Shown piece by piece: positions 17,091 to 26,134 of a DNA stretch of 62,438 nucleotides; within the stretch, counting starts at the first letter, position 1, and every line of letters starts with the position of its first letter. The position numbers and the translations under genes are program-made. A model generated the notes under the pieces. That model saw only the letters and a program-made list of their open reading frames with translations. It was not told the DNA's origin and ran no database searches. The stretch spans positions 1 to 62,438 of the forward strand of contig JACPHJ010000159.1 of assembly GCA_016188675.1 (NCBI GenBank). Direction: 5' to 3'. The DNA comes from Planctomycetota bacterium. Its GTDB lineage: Bacteria; Planctomycetota; Brocadiia; Brocadiales; Brocadiaceae.

Positions 17091-18071
17091 TTAGAAACTG
17101 TAACTCACGCTGAAAAGAACGTTGAAATCAAGTTCCTGATGTTCTCCCCCTAATGCCTGATACACAGGCACGGGAACGGATAGCGTTGTTTTTAACTGCT
17201 CTGTCAGGTAAGAGGAAACGCCGGGTGCAAAAAAGATGGTCGTGCCACCGGAATCACGAATCGTTCCTCCGTCTTGTTCATCCTTATTGGCAAATTGTGA
17301 AATAACTTCCGATAAGAGATTAAGTGTGGGCTTTTTATCCCCATCAATGACATTAAAGGTTGCTCCTGTTGTTACTCTAACGATGTCGCCAAATTCATAA
17401 TCCTGATCGCCTTCTGTTTTCAGGTGGTACAGCACAGAGCCGTCCAATATAATTAAATTGTTGATTTTTTTATTGGCAGAAATGCCTAACATATAATCCA
17501 GAGACCCGGTGCCCGGCTGCAATTCCGGTTCGGATTTTTCCCCCACCATATTCCTCTCGTCCGTATTTCCTGTGGGAAATTTTAAGCCAAATATCCCGGC
17601 CAATCCGAACTGTTTGTCATAAAATTTATACTTCCCAAGCAGTATTGAGTCTCCAAGACCTGTAGAATTTTGTTTTTCACCCAGAAACTCTTCTTCATGC
17701 ACCTCCCTGGAACGCCTCTCGACATAAGGCATCTGAAGGCTGATGGAAATGGCGTCGGTAATTCCATAACCAAAAAAGACGCTATTCGAAATGTCGTTCT
17801 TCCTGGCGTGGGCATCCCTTCCTTCTTCATGCAATTCATGCGCTTTTGTAATGGATACAGACTCCCAGTCCTGATATTCAAGGATATACCCAAGCGTATA
17901 CTTGTTTTTTTTGGGCGATTCAGCAGATGTCGGGTTTACGGCGCCCGTTGTCCCGCCAAATCCGCCGAGGGAACACAAGTCGCAGGCATAAGCATTGTTT
18001 TTGCATACTGTCGCAATCATCCAGATTATGAAAATAGTTATATAACGGTATTTTATTACAGTGGTATTCAT
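17091..18071 (-). CDS. Outer-membrane beta-barrel protein (MetA-pathway/phenol-degradation-like transporter family)
   Basis: A 326-aa exported protein. The signal peptide ends at about residue 29 (..NNAYA), and CDLCSLGGFGG follows. Alternating amphipathic segments and a C-terminal Phe (FSVSYSF) point to an outer-membrane barrel. The protein shares LYHLKTEGDQDYEFGD, LQPGTGS and the overall plan with the 348-aa protein at 18581, so the two are paralogues. Proteins of this type are annotated as putative outer-membrane channels; substrate unknown. The Cys pair after the signal peptide suggests a metal or disulfide role, which is only a guess. Confidence 0.75.
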   Translation of the reverse strand: MNTTVIKYRYITIFIIWMIATVCKNNAYACDLCSLGGFGGTTGAVNPTSAESPKKNKYTLGYILEYQDWESVSITKAHELHEEGRDAHARKNDISNSVFFGYGITDAISISLQMPYVERRSREVHEEEFLGEKQNSTGLGDSILLGKYKFYDKQFGLAGIFGLKFPTGNTDERNMVGEKSEPELQPGTGSLDYMLGISANKKINNLIILDGSVLYHLKTEGDQDYEFGDIVRVTTGATFNVIDGDKKPTLNLLSEVISQFANKDEQDGGTIRDSGGTTIFFAPGVSSYLTEQLKTTLSVPVPVYQALGGEHQELDFNVLFSVSYSF

Positions 18072-18148
18072 TAATTTCCTCCAAAATTAAATCAGGTTGT
18101 GTTTTGCAATGCACAACACAACGACTTCTTTTATACGAGCATACTAAT

Positions 18149-18281
18149 TACCCACCCCTTAATCCCCTCCCAGGAGGGGACTTTTTGATTTCCTTCTATT
18201 GGTATGACAGACGCCCCCGCCTGTCATTATAATGTCAGGCGATGACGCCTGACCTACCTTACGGTTAGGGGGTGTGTTAAC
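18149..18281. repeat. Palindromic repeat, family A, with a nested palindrome
   Basis: CCCACCCCTTAATCCCCTCC..GGAGGGG at the left and GGGGGTGTGTTAAC at the right form the family A ends. CGCCTGTCATTATAATGTCAGGCG is nested near 18219-18242, as if a second repeat had inserted. Confidence 0.65.
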
Positions 18282-18319
18282 AATTTATTACACCTCACAA
18301 AATCTTCACAATCAGGAAA

Positions 18320-18347
18320 GGTGAGGCAGTTTTACAACTGCCTCACC
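18320..18347. repeat. Hairpin GGTGAGGCAGTT..AACTGCCTCACC
   Basis: Perfect 12-bp arms around a 4-base loop. There is no T run. It lies in the 508-bp gene-free spacer between the two outer-membrane genes, which is otherwise occupied by the repeats at 18149 and 18477. Confidence 0.6.
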
Positions 18348-18476
18348 CTCATTTTGTGAATTTTAAAGACTATAACTGCATACAACACACACCACAAAAT
18401 GCCTTCTTCTTTGATACTGTTTACAGCCATTTAGCTTGAATGGATAGGAATTATTATTTTATTTAAGCAGTCGAAA

Positions 18477-18563
18477 ATCCCCCTTGTCAAAGGGGGAACA
18501 AGGGGGTTGTAAAAACTCCTGGAAAACACAACCCCCTAAAGCCCCCCTTTGCTAAGGGGGACT
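18477..18563. repeat. Palindromic repeat, family B
   Basis: Same modular order as the copies at 4016 and 12782: AATCCCCCTTgtcaaaGGGGG, AGGGGGTTGTAAAA, ACACAACCCCCT, CCCCCCTTTGCTAAGGGGG. It abuts the 3' end of the gene at 18581. Confidence 0.8.
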
Positions 18564-18580
18564 TCATGGAACTAGCTTGC

Positions 18581-19627
18581 TTAAAAGGCCCACACAACCG
18601 AGGCTATCGCCCTCCAGTCCACTACTTGCTGTGTACCGTTGGCATTCTGATAAATTGGTTTTTGGAACTTCAAATCAACACTACCGCCGGTTTTGGGAAT
18701 ATTTACCCGGACGGTTGGAGTAATAGAAATGGATGTAATGCCGGTATTGTCCGTGTTATCCAGAAGGGATGCCTCTGGCCTTGAGTACTTGCCGTCGTGG
18801 TCGGTGTCCTCTCCTGCATACAGACCGTTCAATTCCAGGCCGGGATTCAAATAACTGGCGACCCGGTATCTGGCAATGATATCCAAAGACACCTTATCTC
18901 CAAATTCATAACCCTGATCCCCTTCTGTCGTCATATGGTAAAGGAGATTGGCCTGTAATACCAGCGGATGAAACGCCCGCATATAATTGACCAGAAATAA
19001 GGGATCCCATGAACCTGTGCCTGGCTGCATCATGGCATGAACCAGAGAACCGGATTCAGTCACTTCATCGTTTTCTCCCGTTGGTGTTTTTACGCCCAAA
19101 CCCAGAGTGAGTTTTTTTGTTGAATTAACGGGTTCATCGGCGAGGAGCGTATAAAGTCCCATCAGGGTCATGTCTCCGGGTCCTTCGACCGTATCCATCT
19201 TCATGTCCATTCTCATATCCATGCCCATAGTGTTCCTTGTTATTTTCCTCATGTACATATCGTTTATAACATATGGAATATTGACCAGGAACTGAAATCG
19301 CTCCGTGAGATGGTATGCGCCCAGGAATGTGTATTTTTGCATAATCATCCTTGTAGGAATTGAAAAACTCCTCGTCTCAGGCGACATCTCAGGCCACTCT
19401 TCGGTTACTCTGTCCAGCACAGTATTGTGGCTTATACTGTTACTACCGTCTCGTATCGTTTTCATGTTCGAGTATTCATACTGGAGTGAAAGCCCAAGAT
19501 TCTCTGCAACTGCCATATCAGAAGTTGTTGCCTCGGTAAGAGACCTTGACAGGCAGCATTCGCCGTGGGCGTAAACAGCGCTGTCCACAAACATGAAAAA
19601 CAAAAGAATTGCAACCAGTATTTTCAT
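18581..19627 (-). CDS. Outer-membrane beta-barrel protein, paralogue of the gene at 17091
   Basis: 348 aa. The signal peptide is MKILVAILLFFMFVDSAVYA, and the mature protein begins HGECCLSRSL. The sequence shares LYHMTTEGDQGYEFGD and MMQPGTGSWD with its neighbour and ends in a Phe (VVWAF), as barrel proteins do. A Met-rich stretch (MGMDMRMDMKMD) near residues 135-147 could face copper or another soft metal; this is inference from composition. An RBS-like AGGAGATAT precedes the ATG. Confidence 0.72.
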   Translation of the reverse strand: MKILVAILLFFMFVDSAVYAHGECCLSRSLTEATTSDMAVAENLGLSLQYEYSNMKTIRDGSNSISHNTVLDRVTEEWPEMSPETRSFSIPTRMIMQKYTFLGAYHLTERFQFLVNIPYVINDMYMRKITRNTMGMDMRMDMKMDTVEGPGDMTLMGLYTLLADEPVNSTKKLTLGLGVKTPTGENDEVTESGSLVHAMMQPGTGSWDPLFLVNYMRAFHPLVLQANLLYHMTTEGDQGYEFGDKVSLDIIARYRVASYLNPGLELNGLYAGEDTDHDGKYSRPEASLLDNTDNTGITSISITPTVRVNIPKTGGSVDLKFQKPIYQNANGTQQVVDWRAIASVVWAF

Positions 19628-19787
19628 TACATATATCTCCTTTTATTTACAAGGTTCTTTTGATGCTCAATAACGATAGAATATCGGGGTATCTCCGGCA
19701 TATTGGAAATGCCGTAGAAATCCAGTATCTACTTATTGAGCAAATCAATGAATCGAAATTTAGTAATTCTAAGAGGTGAATAAGGAG

Positions 19788-20216
19788 TTATATGAAATAT
19801 CGTGGTGGTTTTTCCGGAGGAAATATTACTACATCAGGAATGTTTGAGGGCACTTCACTGCAAAGAAAGCACAGGAATGACTCCTTTATTGTTTGTACCC
19901 GGCTCTCCAATATATATTTAGCCGTAAAGGTTATGGGTGTAAGCGGGTCATTTCCATATTTGCAGTTTACGCTGCTTATAAAAGTCTTAAAACCGTTCCG
20001 TTTTTCGCTATTTGTATGGAACGTATCTTGATTTCCGTTAGGCGCACAGCAACAATGTGTTTTACAATCAGATTCGGATTTACAGCCACATTGATGATCT
20101 TTGCAAGGATATGCATCAGATTTCATGGCCGGGTTTACCACTATCCCGCCATTGAATACCATGAGACAGATCATGACTAAAATCTGAACATACGCAAGTA
20201 TTTTATTGCTTCGCAT
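19788..20216 (-). CDS. Small Cys-rich exported protein
   Basis: 142 aa. A hydrophobic N-terminus (about 8-30) looks like a signal or anchor. It is followed by a dense cysteine cluster (PCKDHQCGCKSESDCKTHCCC, residues ~37-57). The rest is weakly conserved-looking and ends in a Pro-rich tail. I do not recognise a characterised family. It lies directly upstream of the two barrel proteins on the same strand, suggesting an export or metal-handling set. It might also be a disulfide-rich surface protein. Confidence 0.6.
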   Translation of the reverse strand: MRSNKILAYVQILVMICLMVFNGGIVVNPAMKSDAYPCKDHQCGCKSESDCKTHCCCAPNGNQDTFHTNSEKRNGFKTFISSVNCKYGNDPLTPITFTAKYILESRVQTIKESFLCFLCSEVPSNIPDVVIFPPEKPPRYFI

Positions 20217-20303
20217 CTGAAAAACGTCCTTAAACAGAATAAACCGGAACCATGTGGCAAATCAGACCTTCGTCGACTCTTTCAATGATAACATCGAACC
20301 GCA

Positions 20304-20361
20304 GAACAAGGAATATCAAATATTGAAGTAAACATACTTTATTATTCGACATTCCTTGTTC
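20304..20361. repeat. Inverted repeat GAACAAGGAATATC..GACATTCCTTGTTC
   Basis: 14-bp arms with one mismatch, followed by TTCGATATTCGATATTGG. It lies in the 211-bp spacer between the Cys-rich protein and the next minus-strand gene. Confidence 0.55.
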
Positions 20362-20427
20362 GATATTCGATATTGGAATCCTCATAAAAAGCACCGATCA
20401 CTTGTGGTCTGCCAAAGGCAACCTCAT

Positions 20428-21222
20428 TTATGTCTTTTTGTTGCCTATTCTCCTCAAACTATCGTTTTCTTGCTTAATTGCACTTTCCAAATGGTCATTC
20501 CACTTACTGCCATAATGCCTTTCAAGCCAGACTTCAATGTGTCCCTGCCACAAATCGTATGCTTGTTTTACACCCTTTATCTGTGGATGGACATCGGAAG
20601 TATATAATACGGATTTTGTTTTAGGCACCTCAAGTAAAAAATATTCGGACGGCTTTTCGTTCCAGATGGCGCTAATCTTCACAACGTCTTTACACTGGTT
20701 TAATTTTTCCCGAACCTCTTCGGCTGTATAGCCGGGGAAAATCTTTCCGAGTAATTTATTATCGTCTTTAATAGCGTAAAAAAGACGGAAAACGTGTGAG
20801 TATTTAAGCTGGACATAATTTTCATGCGCTATGTATTCGTTATAAACGCACGGGGCAGGCACGTCGTGCATAAAACTATCCACCTCATCGGGAAATCCCT
20901 TACAGGTATAAGGCCGGCACCCTTTCGTAAATATGCCGCATCGTAATAATACTTTCAGGGTTGGACCATCTTCGGAGATAATCTCCTTCAGATAAAATTC
21001 CAAACATCTGCACGGATTATAAACTATGTCTTTCGCTTGAGTGCCAGTGTAAAGCAGTTTTATGCCGTAAGACGCATTTCTCCGCTTCAGGAAAGACTTC
21101 CACATGCCCAAATGGTTCTGTTTCCTGGGAATACTCATAAAACAGCATATCCCATCCGCGCAGATATCATCGGTAAAAATAATAAGTTTATTAAGGTCAA
21201 CCTGATTAGAATCTGTTTTCAT
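20428..21222 (-). CDS. Cys-cluster protein of unknown function (YkgJ-like pattern)
   Basis: 264 aa, no signal peptide. Cysteines are arranged as CADGICC (21-27), NPCRCLEF, LLRCGIFTKGCRPYTCKGFP and APC, reminiscent of the CxxCC..C..RPxxCxxFP pattern of YkgJ-type zinc or iron-sulfur cluster proteins. The C-terminal half is helical and charged with no motif I recognise. It lies about 100 bases beyond the cbiO stop on the same strand, so it could share that transcript. Confidence 0.5.
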   Translation of the reverse strand: MKTDSNQVDLNKLIIFTDDICADGICCFMSIPRKQNHLGMWKSFLKRRNASYGIKLLYTGTQAKDIVYNPCRCLEFYLKEIISEDGPTLKVLLRCGIFTKGCRPYTCKGFPDEVDSFMHDVPAPCVYNEYIAHENYVQLKYSHVFRLFYAIKDDNKLLGKIFPGYTAEEVREKLNQCKDVVKISAIWNEKPSEYFLLEVPKTKSVLYTSDVHPQIKGVKQAYDLWQGHIEVWLERHYGSKWNDHLESAIKQENDSLRRIGNKKT

Positions 21223-21325
21223 AACAATATTCTTTAAAAATCATTATTTGCGATTTATTTATACAAATTAGCAGATTATTTGTATTTTGTCTGTGTAATC
21301 TGTGGTTAAAAACTTTTTTTTGTAA

Positions 21326-22114
21326 TTAGTGTTCGTGGATGTAACCATGCCGGTGTTCGTGTTCATGTACAACCGTTTCATGACGGTGGCGGTGTTGATG
21401 AACCAGATTATTTTTTAGTAATAAGTCGTAGTTATTTAAAATTTCTTTATAATTTCCTATCGCAACCGGCCTTTTCTCTTCACTAAATACGAGTACCCGG
21501 TCTGCTATCTCCTGGGTAAGAAACAGATCATGTGTTACAATCAAAAGCGTCTTACCCTGAGATTTTAAGGTGTACAGTATATTGATAAATTTTGATATGC
21601 TTCTGGGGTCTAATCCGCTGGTAGGTTCGTCCAATAACAGTATCTTTGGATTCATGGACAATACCGTGGCTATAGCCGCCCTTTTCTTTTCGCCAAAGCT
21701 CAGATGATACGATGTGCGAGATTCATAGCCTTGTAAGTCTACCAGTGTTAATGCCTTTTGCGACGCCTCAATAACCTGATCTGCCTCCAGCCCCAGGTTT
21801 AATGGCCCAAAGGAAACATCGTCCATAACGGTAGGACAGAATAACTGATCGTCTGGATTCTGGAACACCATTCCCATCCCGCGCCTGATGTCCTTCATAT
21901 TTTTTTTGTTGAGCGGTAACTCCATAACCTCTATATGGCCGTCACCATCCAGAATGCCAATCAGATTCATAAACAGCGTAGATTTCCCGGTTCCATTGGC
22001 GCCGAGAATAATCATGGTCTCCCCTTCTTCGACTTCAAAACTAACGTCTTTTAGGCCCATTGTTCCGTCAGGGTAACGGTAATTTAAGTTCGATACTTTT
22101 ATAATCCTTGCCAT
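21326..22114 (-). CDS. cbiO: Cobalt/nickel ECF transporter ATPase CbiO
   Basis: This is the ATP-binding component of an energy-coupling-factor transporter, 262 aa. Walker A is GANGTGKST, the Q-loop is FQNPDDQLF, the signature is LSFGEKKRAAIA, Walker B is ILLLDEPTSGLD and the switch His is in IVTHD. The final ~25 residues are His-rich (HQHRHRHETVVHEHEH..), typical of metal-handling members and favouring cobalt or nickel. It overlaps the end of the broken cbiQ by 16 bases. The membrane S-component cbiM is 36 kb away at 58794. Confidence 0.92.
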   Translation of the reverse strand: MARIIKVSNLNYRYPDGTMGLKDVSFEVEEGETMIILGANGTGKSTLFMNLIGILDGDGHIEVMELPLNKKNMKDIRRGMGMVFQNPDDQLFCPTVMDDVSFGPLNLGLEADQVIEASQKALTLVDLQGYESRTSYHLSFGEKKRAAIATVLSMNPKILLLDEPTSGLDPRSISKFINILYTLKSQGKTLLIVTHDLFLTQEIADRVLVFSEEKRPVAIGNYKEILNNYDLLLKNNLVHQHRHRHETVVHEHEHRHGYIHEH

Positions 22115-22332
22115 AGATGAGCGCCGCTTACCCGAAGATGTTCGATTTTATTAATCAGACCAGAGACAATACAAACTAACGATATGATTATACCAGCCAT
22201 GAATAAAATATCCATATAAGAAAACCTGAAACGTTTAACGCTAATTACCTCCCCGCTAAATCCCCGAATAATCATTGCGTTAAAAATTCTCTCGGCGCGC
22301 TCAAACGTCCTGATAAATAATACCCCAATCAT
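22099..22332 (-). CDS. cbiQ: C-terminal part of a broken CbiQ
   Basis: 77 aa beginning MIGVLFIRTFERAERIFNAMIIRGFSGE, a signature C-terminal region of CbiQ that includes the cytoplasmic coupling helix and a last TM segment (about 40-60). The ATG overlaps the TGA of the upstream half (ATGA), so reinitiation could in principle make a two-piece protein. Confidence 0.78.
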   Translation of the reverse strand: MIGVLFIRTFERAERIFNAMIIRGFSGEVISVKRFRFSYMDILFMAGIIISLVCIVSGLINKIEHLRVSGAHLWQGL

Positions 22333-22850
22333 GTAAGAGATCTGGCGCGCATAAGCCTCCTTGCCTCGTCTATCAATACAAAGATATAACGGTACATAAA
22401 CGACATGAGCATAACAAGCAGCCGCGGTATACGGAGCATGTCCAGCCCTTTCAAAAAATCAGGAAATGTTGTTGTTGAAGAAGCGATTACCAGGAGAAAT
22501 ACAGATAATGTAGACTTGACGATAATATTAAGAAACGTCCAGACGCCTTCGTACGTAATATCGAATTTCCAATTAATTATTTTTAATGACCCGCATACGT
22601 TCCCTTCCTTTAGAAATGGCACAAACATCGCAATAAAGAGGACGAAAGGGATTAAGATGCATACCTTTTTCAATATCTGTCTTGGCGTAATCTTTGAGCA
22701 AAATCCGATAGCCAATATTAACAAAAAATACAGTCCAAAATCCCTGATACGGGTAATGGGAGTCAGCACCATGCAAAGAATAACAGAAAGGAATGAAACG
22801 ATCTTTGTCCTGGGATCGAGTTTTTCCAATAAGCTGGTAGATAACTTCAT
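22329..22850 (-). CDS. cbiQ: N-terminal part of a broken cobalt ECF transporter permease CbiQ
   Basis: 173 aa with four to five membrane segments, ending in FMYRYIFVLIDEARRLMRARSLT-stop. CbiQ normally continues past the RAR motif with about 15-20 more residues before the MIGVLFIRTFER segment found in the next ORF. Those residues are missing from all frames, so a small out-of-frame deletion separates the halves. The lesion resembles that in cbiA. CbiQ is the membrane T-component that couples CbiO to CbiM. Confidence 0.82.
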   Translation of the reverse strand: MKLSTSLLEKLDPRTKIVSFLSVILCMVLTPITRIRDFGLYFLLILAIGFCSKITPRQILKKVCILIPFVLFIAMFVPFLKEGNVCGSLKIINWKFDITYEGVWTFLNIIVKSTLSVFLLVIASSTTTFPDFLKGLDMLRIPRLLVMLMSFMYRYIFVLIDEARRLMRARSLT

Positions 22851-22869
22851 AATGCCTTATTGAATTGTA

Positions 22870-23841
22870 TCAGAAGAACCAATATTTTAAACATAGAATT
22901 ACTCCAATTCCAAAGGCAATAAATAAAATGGAAGTAACGTACATTATCCTTATGGCTGCATCTATGGAATTTGCAGTCAATGGGTTTTGGGGGTCTCCGA
23001 TATAGGGCTTTTCTACGATCTCGCCCTGATACGCACTTGGCCCCCCTATCTGAATTCCTAATGCACCTGCTATAGCCGCTTCGGGAATGCCGCTATTGGG
23101 ACTCTCGTGCTTACGCCCATCGCGAAAGGCAATCCTTAAAGAACCTTTAAAATTACCGTCACACAAGAAAGAGGCCATTGGAATCAGCACAGCAGAAATT
23201 CTGGCCGGGATGTAATTCGCAAGGTCATCCAATCTTGCCGAAGCCCACCCAAATCGAATATATTTTTCGTCTTTGTGACCTACCATGGAATCAAGCGTAT
23301 TTACGGCCTTATATGCCATCGCAGCAGTTGGTCCTCCGGCAAAGGCATAAAATAACGGCGACAAAATACCATCCACACTCCCCTCCGCAACGGTTTCTAC
23401 GCAGGCGCGCACTATCTGCTCTTCACCGAGGTTTTCAGTGTCCCGGCCAACAATCAATGATAATGCCTTTCGAGCCTTTATTAAATCATGTCCCTTAAGA
23501 GCTGTCATTACCTTTTTGGATTCATCTGACAAACTTTTTACAGAAATAGCAAAATAAATAATAGCTGCTCCAATTAGTATTTCGCACAGCGTACCCCCCT
23601 GTCCAGATAATAACACCACCGCATAAATTGATAGATAAGTCCCAGAAACAATGGTCAGGGTCAGGAGTATTCCGCTTATACGCACAGGTATTGGTAATTT
23701 TCTTAGCAGATACTCCATACCTTCTATTGCCCTACCAATCAGACGCACCGGATGGTATGACCATTGTGGATCGCCGATGATAACGTCCGCAATATAAGCA
23801 ACTGTTATTTGAACAAGAAAACCAGGTACGGGATTAATCAT
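22870..23841 (-). CDS. cbiB: Adenosylcobinamide-phosphate synthase CbiB/CobD
   Basis: 323 aa and intact. It attaches aminopropanol phosphate to adenosylcobyric acid in the inner membrane. The family motifs are clear: AYIADVIIGDPQWSYHPVRLIGRAI at the N-terminus, VRACVETVAEGSVDGILSPLFYAF, KAVNTLDSMVGHK and DGRKHESPNSGIPEAAIAGALGI. Several TM segments are visible. It starts the cbiB-cbiQ-cbiO run, with 19 bases before cbiQ. No cobalamin riboswitch is visible upstream. Confidence 0.92.
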   Translation of the reverse strand: MINPVPGFLVQITVAYIADVIIGDPQWSYHPVRLIGRAIEGMEYLLRKLPIPVRISGILLTLTIVSGTYLSIYAVVLLSGQGGTLCEILIGAAIIYFAISVKSLSDESKKVMTALKGHDLIKARKALSLIVGRDTENLGEEQIVRACVETVAEGSVDGILSPLFYAFAGGPTAAMAYKAVNTLDSMVGHKDEKYIRFGWASARLDDLANYIPARISAVLIPMASFLCDGNFKGSLRIAFRDGRKHESPNSGIPEAAIAGALGIQIGGPSAYQGEIVEKPYIGDPQNPLTANSIDAAIRIMYVTSILFIAFGIGVILCLKYWFF

Positions 23842-23956
23842 ATAACAAGTATCATACGTCAGTGGAATTAATTATACATGACTATACGCAGTCGTATTGA
23901 CAAGTCAGGCTGCCATAGGCAGCGATTTTTTATTTATACGGCAAATGCCGGTAAAA

Positions 23957-24030
23957 ACAACCCCCCTACCTCCTTTTTTAAGGGGGATTCCAACAAGTCC
24001 CCCTTAGCAAAGGAGGATTCAGGGGGTTGT
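23957..24030. repeat. Palindromic repeat, family B
   Basis: ACAACCCCCCTACCTCC..AAGGGGGATTC, then CCCCCTTAGCAAAGGAGGATTCAGGGGGTTGT. The outer ACAACCCCC/GGGGGTTGT arms pair. It lies in the 421-bp spacer between cbiB and dnaK. Confidence 0.7.
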
Positions 24031-24086
24031 CTGGCACGTTATGAGACAACATTGAAATTCCTGTACATTAAATCAAATACCTACGC

Positions 24087-24111
24087 GGGTTCAAATTTGC
24101 AATTTGAACCC
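24087..24111. repeat. Palindrome GGGTTCAAATT..AATTTGAACCC
   Basis: Perfect 11-bp arms around TGC, preceded at 24053 by the ATTGAAATTCCTG motif that also accompanies other repeats in this window (39736, 42156, 45379). Confidence 0.6.
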
Positions 24112-24175
24112 ACTTTTTAAATGGTCAATCTCTTTCGCATTGGTATAAGGCTTATTATCCGGACAAACTATTGTT

Positions 24176-24240
24176 ACAAAAAATAAAGGGTAGAAAACAT
24201 ACCCAGATTATTGTAACTAACTGAGCGCTTCCTACCCTTT
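24176..24240 (-). terminator. Probable rho-independent terminator of grpE-dnaK
   Basis: On the minus strand AAAGGGTAG (24240-24232) pairs with CTACCCTTT (24193-24185), followed by ATTTTTTG. The loop is long (38 bases), but the position, 22 bases after the dnaK stop, fits. Confidence 0.55.
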
Positions 24241-24262
24241 AAAAAACACCTGAATTTGTAAA

Positions 24263-26131
24263 TTAATCTTTTACTTCGTAATCGGCATCAATGATGTCTT
24301 CCTCTCCGCCTTCTCCCTTTTTCCTCTTCTTCTTGCCTTCATCGCCTGGAGGCGGCGGCGGAGGCTGTTGTTCTCCCTTTTTAGCCGATTCCTGATACAT
24401 CTTCGAACTGATTTCGTGCAGTACATTAGTCAAGGCATCCATCTTCTGCTGCATGTCCTTCTCATCGTCTGCTTTTATTGATTCTCTTAAATCCTTAATA
24501 GCAGCCTCAACCTTCTGTTTTTGAGCAGCATCTATCTTTCCTGACATGTCCTTCAAGGTCTTTTCAGCGCTATAGGCAAGGCTGTCCGCTTTGTTTTTAG
24601 TTTCAGCCTTTTCTTTTATATGTTTGTCCTGGTCTGCGTATTCCTGTGCCTGTTTGACCATGCGGTCAATTTCATCTTTGTTCAATTTTGTTGAAGCGGT
24701 AATAGTAATCTTCTGCTCGTTTCCTGTACCCAGATCTTTTGCATGAACGTTAATGATACCGTTGGCGTCTATATCAAAAGACACCTCGATTTGAGGAACA
24801 CCTCTTGGCGCCGGAGGAATACCGGTAAGATGAAATCTTCCGAGTGTAACATTATCTCGCGCCATAGCACGTTCGCCCTGAAGAACATGCACCTCTACGC
24901 TTGTCTGATTATCTTCAGCCGTTGTAAAGACTTGGCTCTTCTTTGTCGGAATAGTTGTATTTCTCTCAATTAAGTGCGTTAAAACGCCGCCCAGCGTTTC
25001 TATACCAAGAGACAGTGGTGTAACATCAAGAAGTACGAGGTCCTTGACTTCTCCAGACAGCACACCTGCCTGGATTGCAGCGCCCATAGCAACGCACTCC
25101 ATCGGGTCAATTCCACGTTCGATCTTTTTCCCCACGTACTCTTCTACAAATTTTTGCACGATTGGCATGCGTGTAGGGCCGCCAACGAGGATAACCTTGT
25201 GGATGTCTTTCGGGGTCAATTTAGCGTCTTTCAAAGCCTGTTCAACTGAATGTCCGCACCGGTTGACAATCGGAGAGACCAATTGCTCCAGCTTGGCCCT
25301 TGTCATTGTATGTGTAAAGTGCTTTGGCCCTGAGGCATCGGCCGTAAGGAACGGAAGATTTATATCGGTTGTCAGGGTAGTCGAAAGTTCAATCTTAGCT
25401 TTTTCTCCAGCCTCTCTCAGCCTTTGCATAGCCATTTTATCATTTTTAATATCTATGCCATATTCCTTCCTGGCTTCAGCCACCAGATAGTCAACAATGG
25501 CATTGTCCATGTCTGTGCCGCCCAACTGGGTATCACCGCTGGTAGAAACCGCCTCAAAGACGCCCTGTCCGAAATCCATAACCGTGCAATCCAGCGTGCC
25601 TCCGCCCAAATCAAACACCAGGATTTTTTGAGATTCTTCAACCTTGTCCAAACCATAAGCTAATGAGGCAGCAGTAGGTTCATTAATAATTCGTACAACA
25701 TCTAGCCCGGCAATTGTCCCGGCGTCTTTAGTTGCCTGCCTTTGATTATCATTGAAATATGCAGGAACGGTGATTACAGCCTTTTGAACTGGTTCTCCCA
25801 GAAATGCCTCTGCATCGTGTTTTATTTTCTGTAAGATAAAAGCCGAGATTTGCTGTGGGGTGAAGGATTGTCCACGAATGGTTACTTTATAGTCTGTACC
25901 CATCTTTCTCTTAATTGCATAAATAGTACCTTCCGGGTTGCTGACAGCCTGCCTTCTTGCCGGTTCTCCAACGAGTTTTTCGCCGTCTTTTGTAAATGCA
26001 ACGTAAGAAGGAAATGCCTTTCCTCCAATAGTTACGCCCTCAGCGCTTGGAATAATTGTGGGTTTTCCGCCAACTAACACGGCGGCGGCGGAGTTGCTTG
26101 TTCCCAGGTCTATACCAATAATTTTTGCCAT
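24263..26131 (-). CDS. dnaK: Molecular chaperone DnaK (Hsp70)
   Basis: 622 aa, full length. The ATPase domain carries [46 protein letters not shown] and [10 protein letters not shown]. The substrate-binding domain starts near residue 380 ([14 protein letters not shown]). The tail ends in a Pro/Gly/Lys-rich linker and [13 protein letters not shown], the usual co-chaperone-binding end. It lies 3 bases downstream of grpE. No CIRCE element was seen upstream of the pair, and dnaJ is not adjacent. Confidence 0.97.
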   Translation of the reverse strand: MAKIIGIDLGTSNSAAAVLVGGKPTIIPSAEGVTIGGKAFPSYVAFTKDGEKLVGEPARRQAVSNPEGTIYAIKRKMGTDYKVTIRGQSFTPQQISAFILQKIKHDAEAFLGEPVQKAVITVPAYFNDNQRQATKDAGTIAGLDVVRIINEPTAASLAYGLDKVEESQKILVFDLGGGTLDCTVMDFGQGVFEAVSTSGDTQLGGTDMDNAIVDYLVAEARKEYGIDIKNDKMAMQRLREAGEKAKIELSTTLTTDINLPFLTADASGPKHFTHTMTRAKLEQLVSPIVNRCGHSVEQALKDAKLTPKDIHKVILVGGPTRMPIVQKFVEEYVGKKIERGIDPMECVAMGAAIQAGVLSGEVKDLVLLDVTPLSLGIETLGGVLTHLIERNTTIPTKKSQVFTTAEDNQTSVEVHVLQGERAMARDNVTLGRFHLTGIPPAPRGVPQIEVSFDIDANGIINVHAKDLGTGNEQKITITASTKLNKDEIDRMVKQAQEYADQDKHIKEKAETKNKADSLAYSAEKTLKDMSGKIDAAQKQKVEAAIKDLRESIKADDEKDMQQKMDALTNVLHEISSKMYQESAKKGEQQPPPPPPGDEGKKKRKKGEGGEEDIIDADYEVKD

Positions 26132-26134
26132 ATC

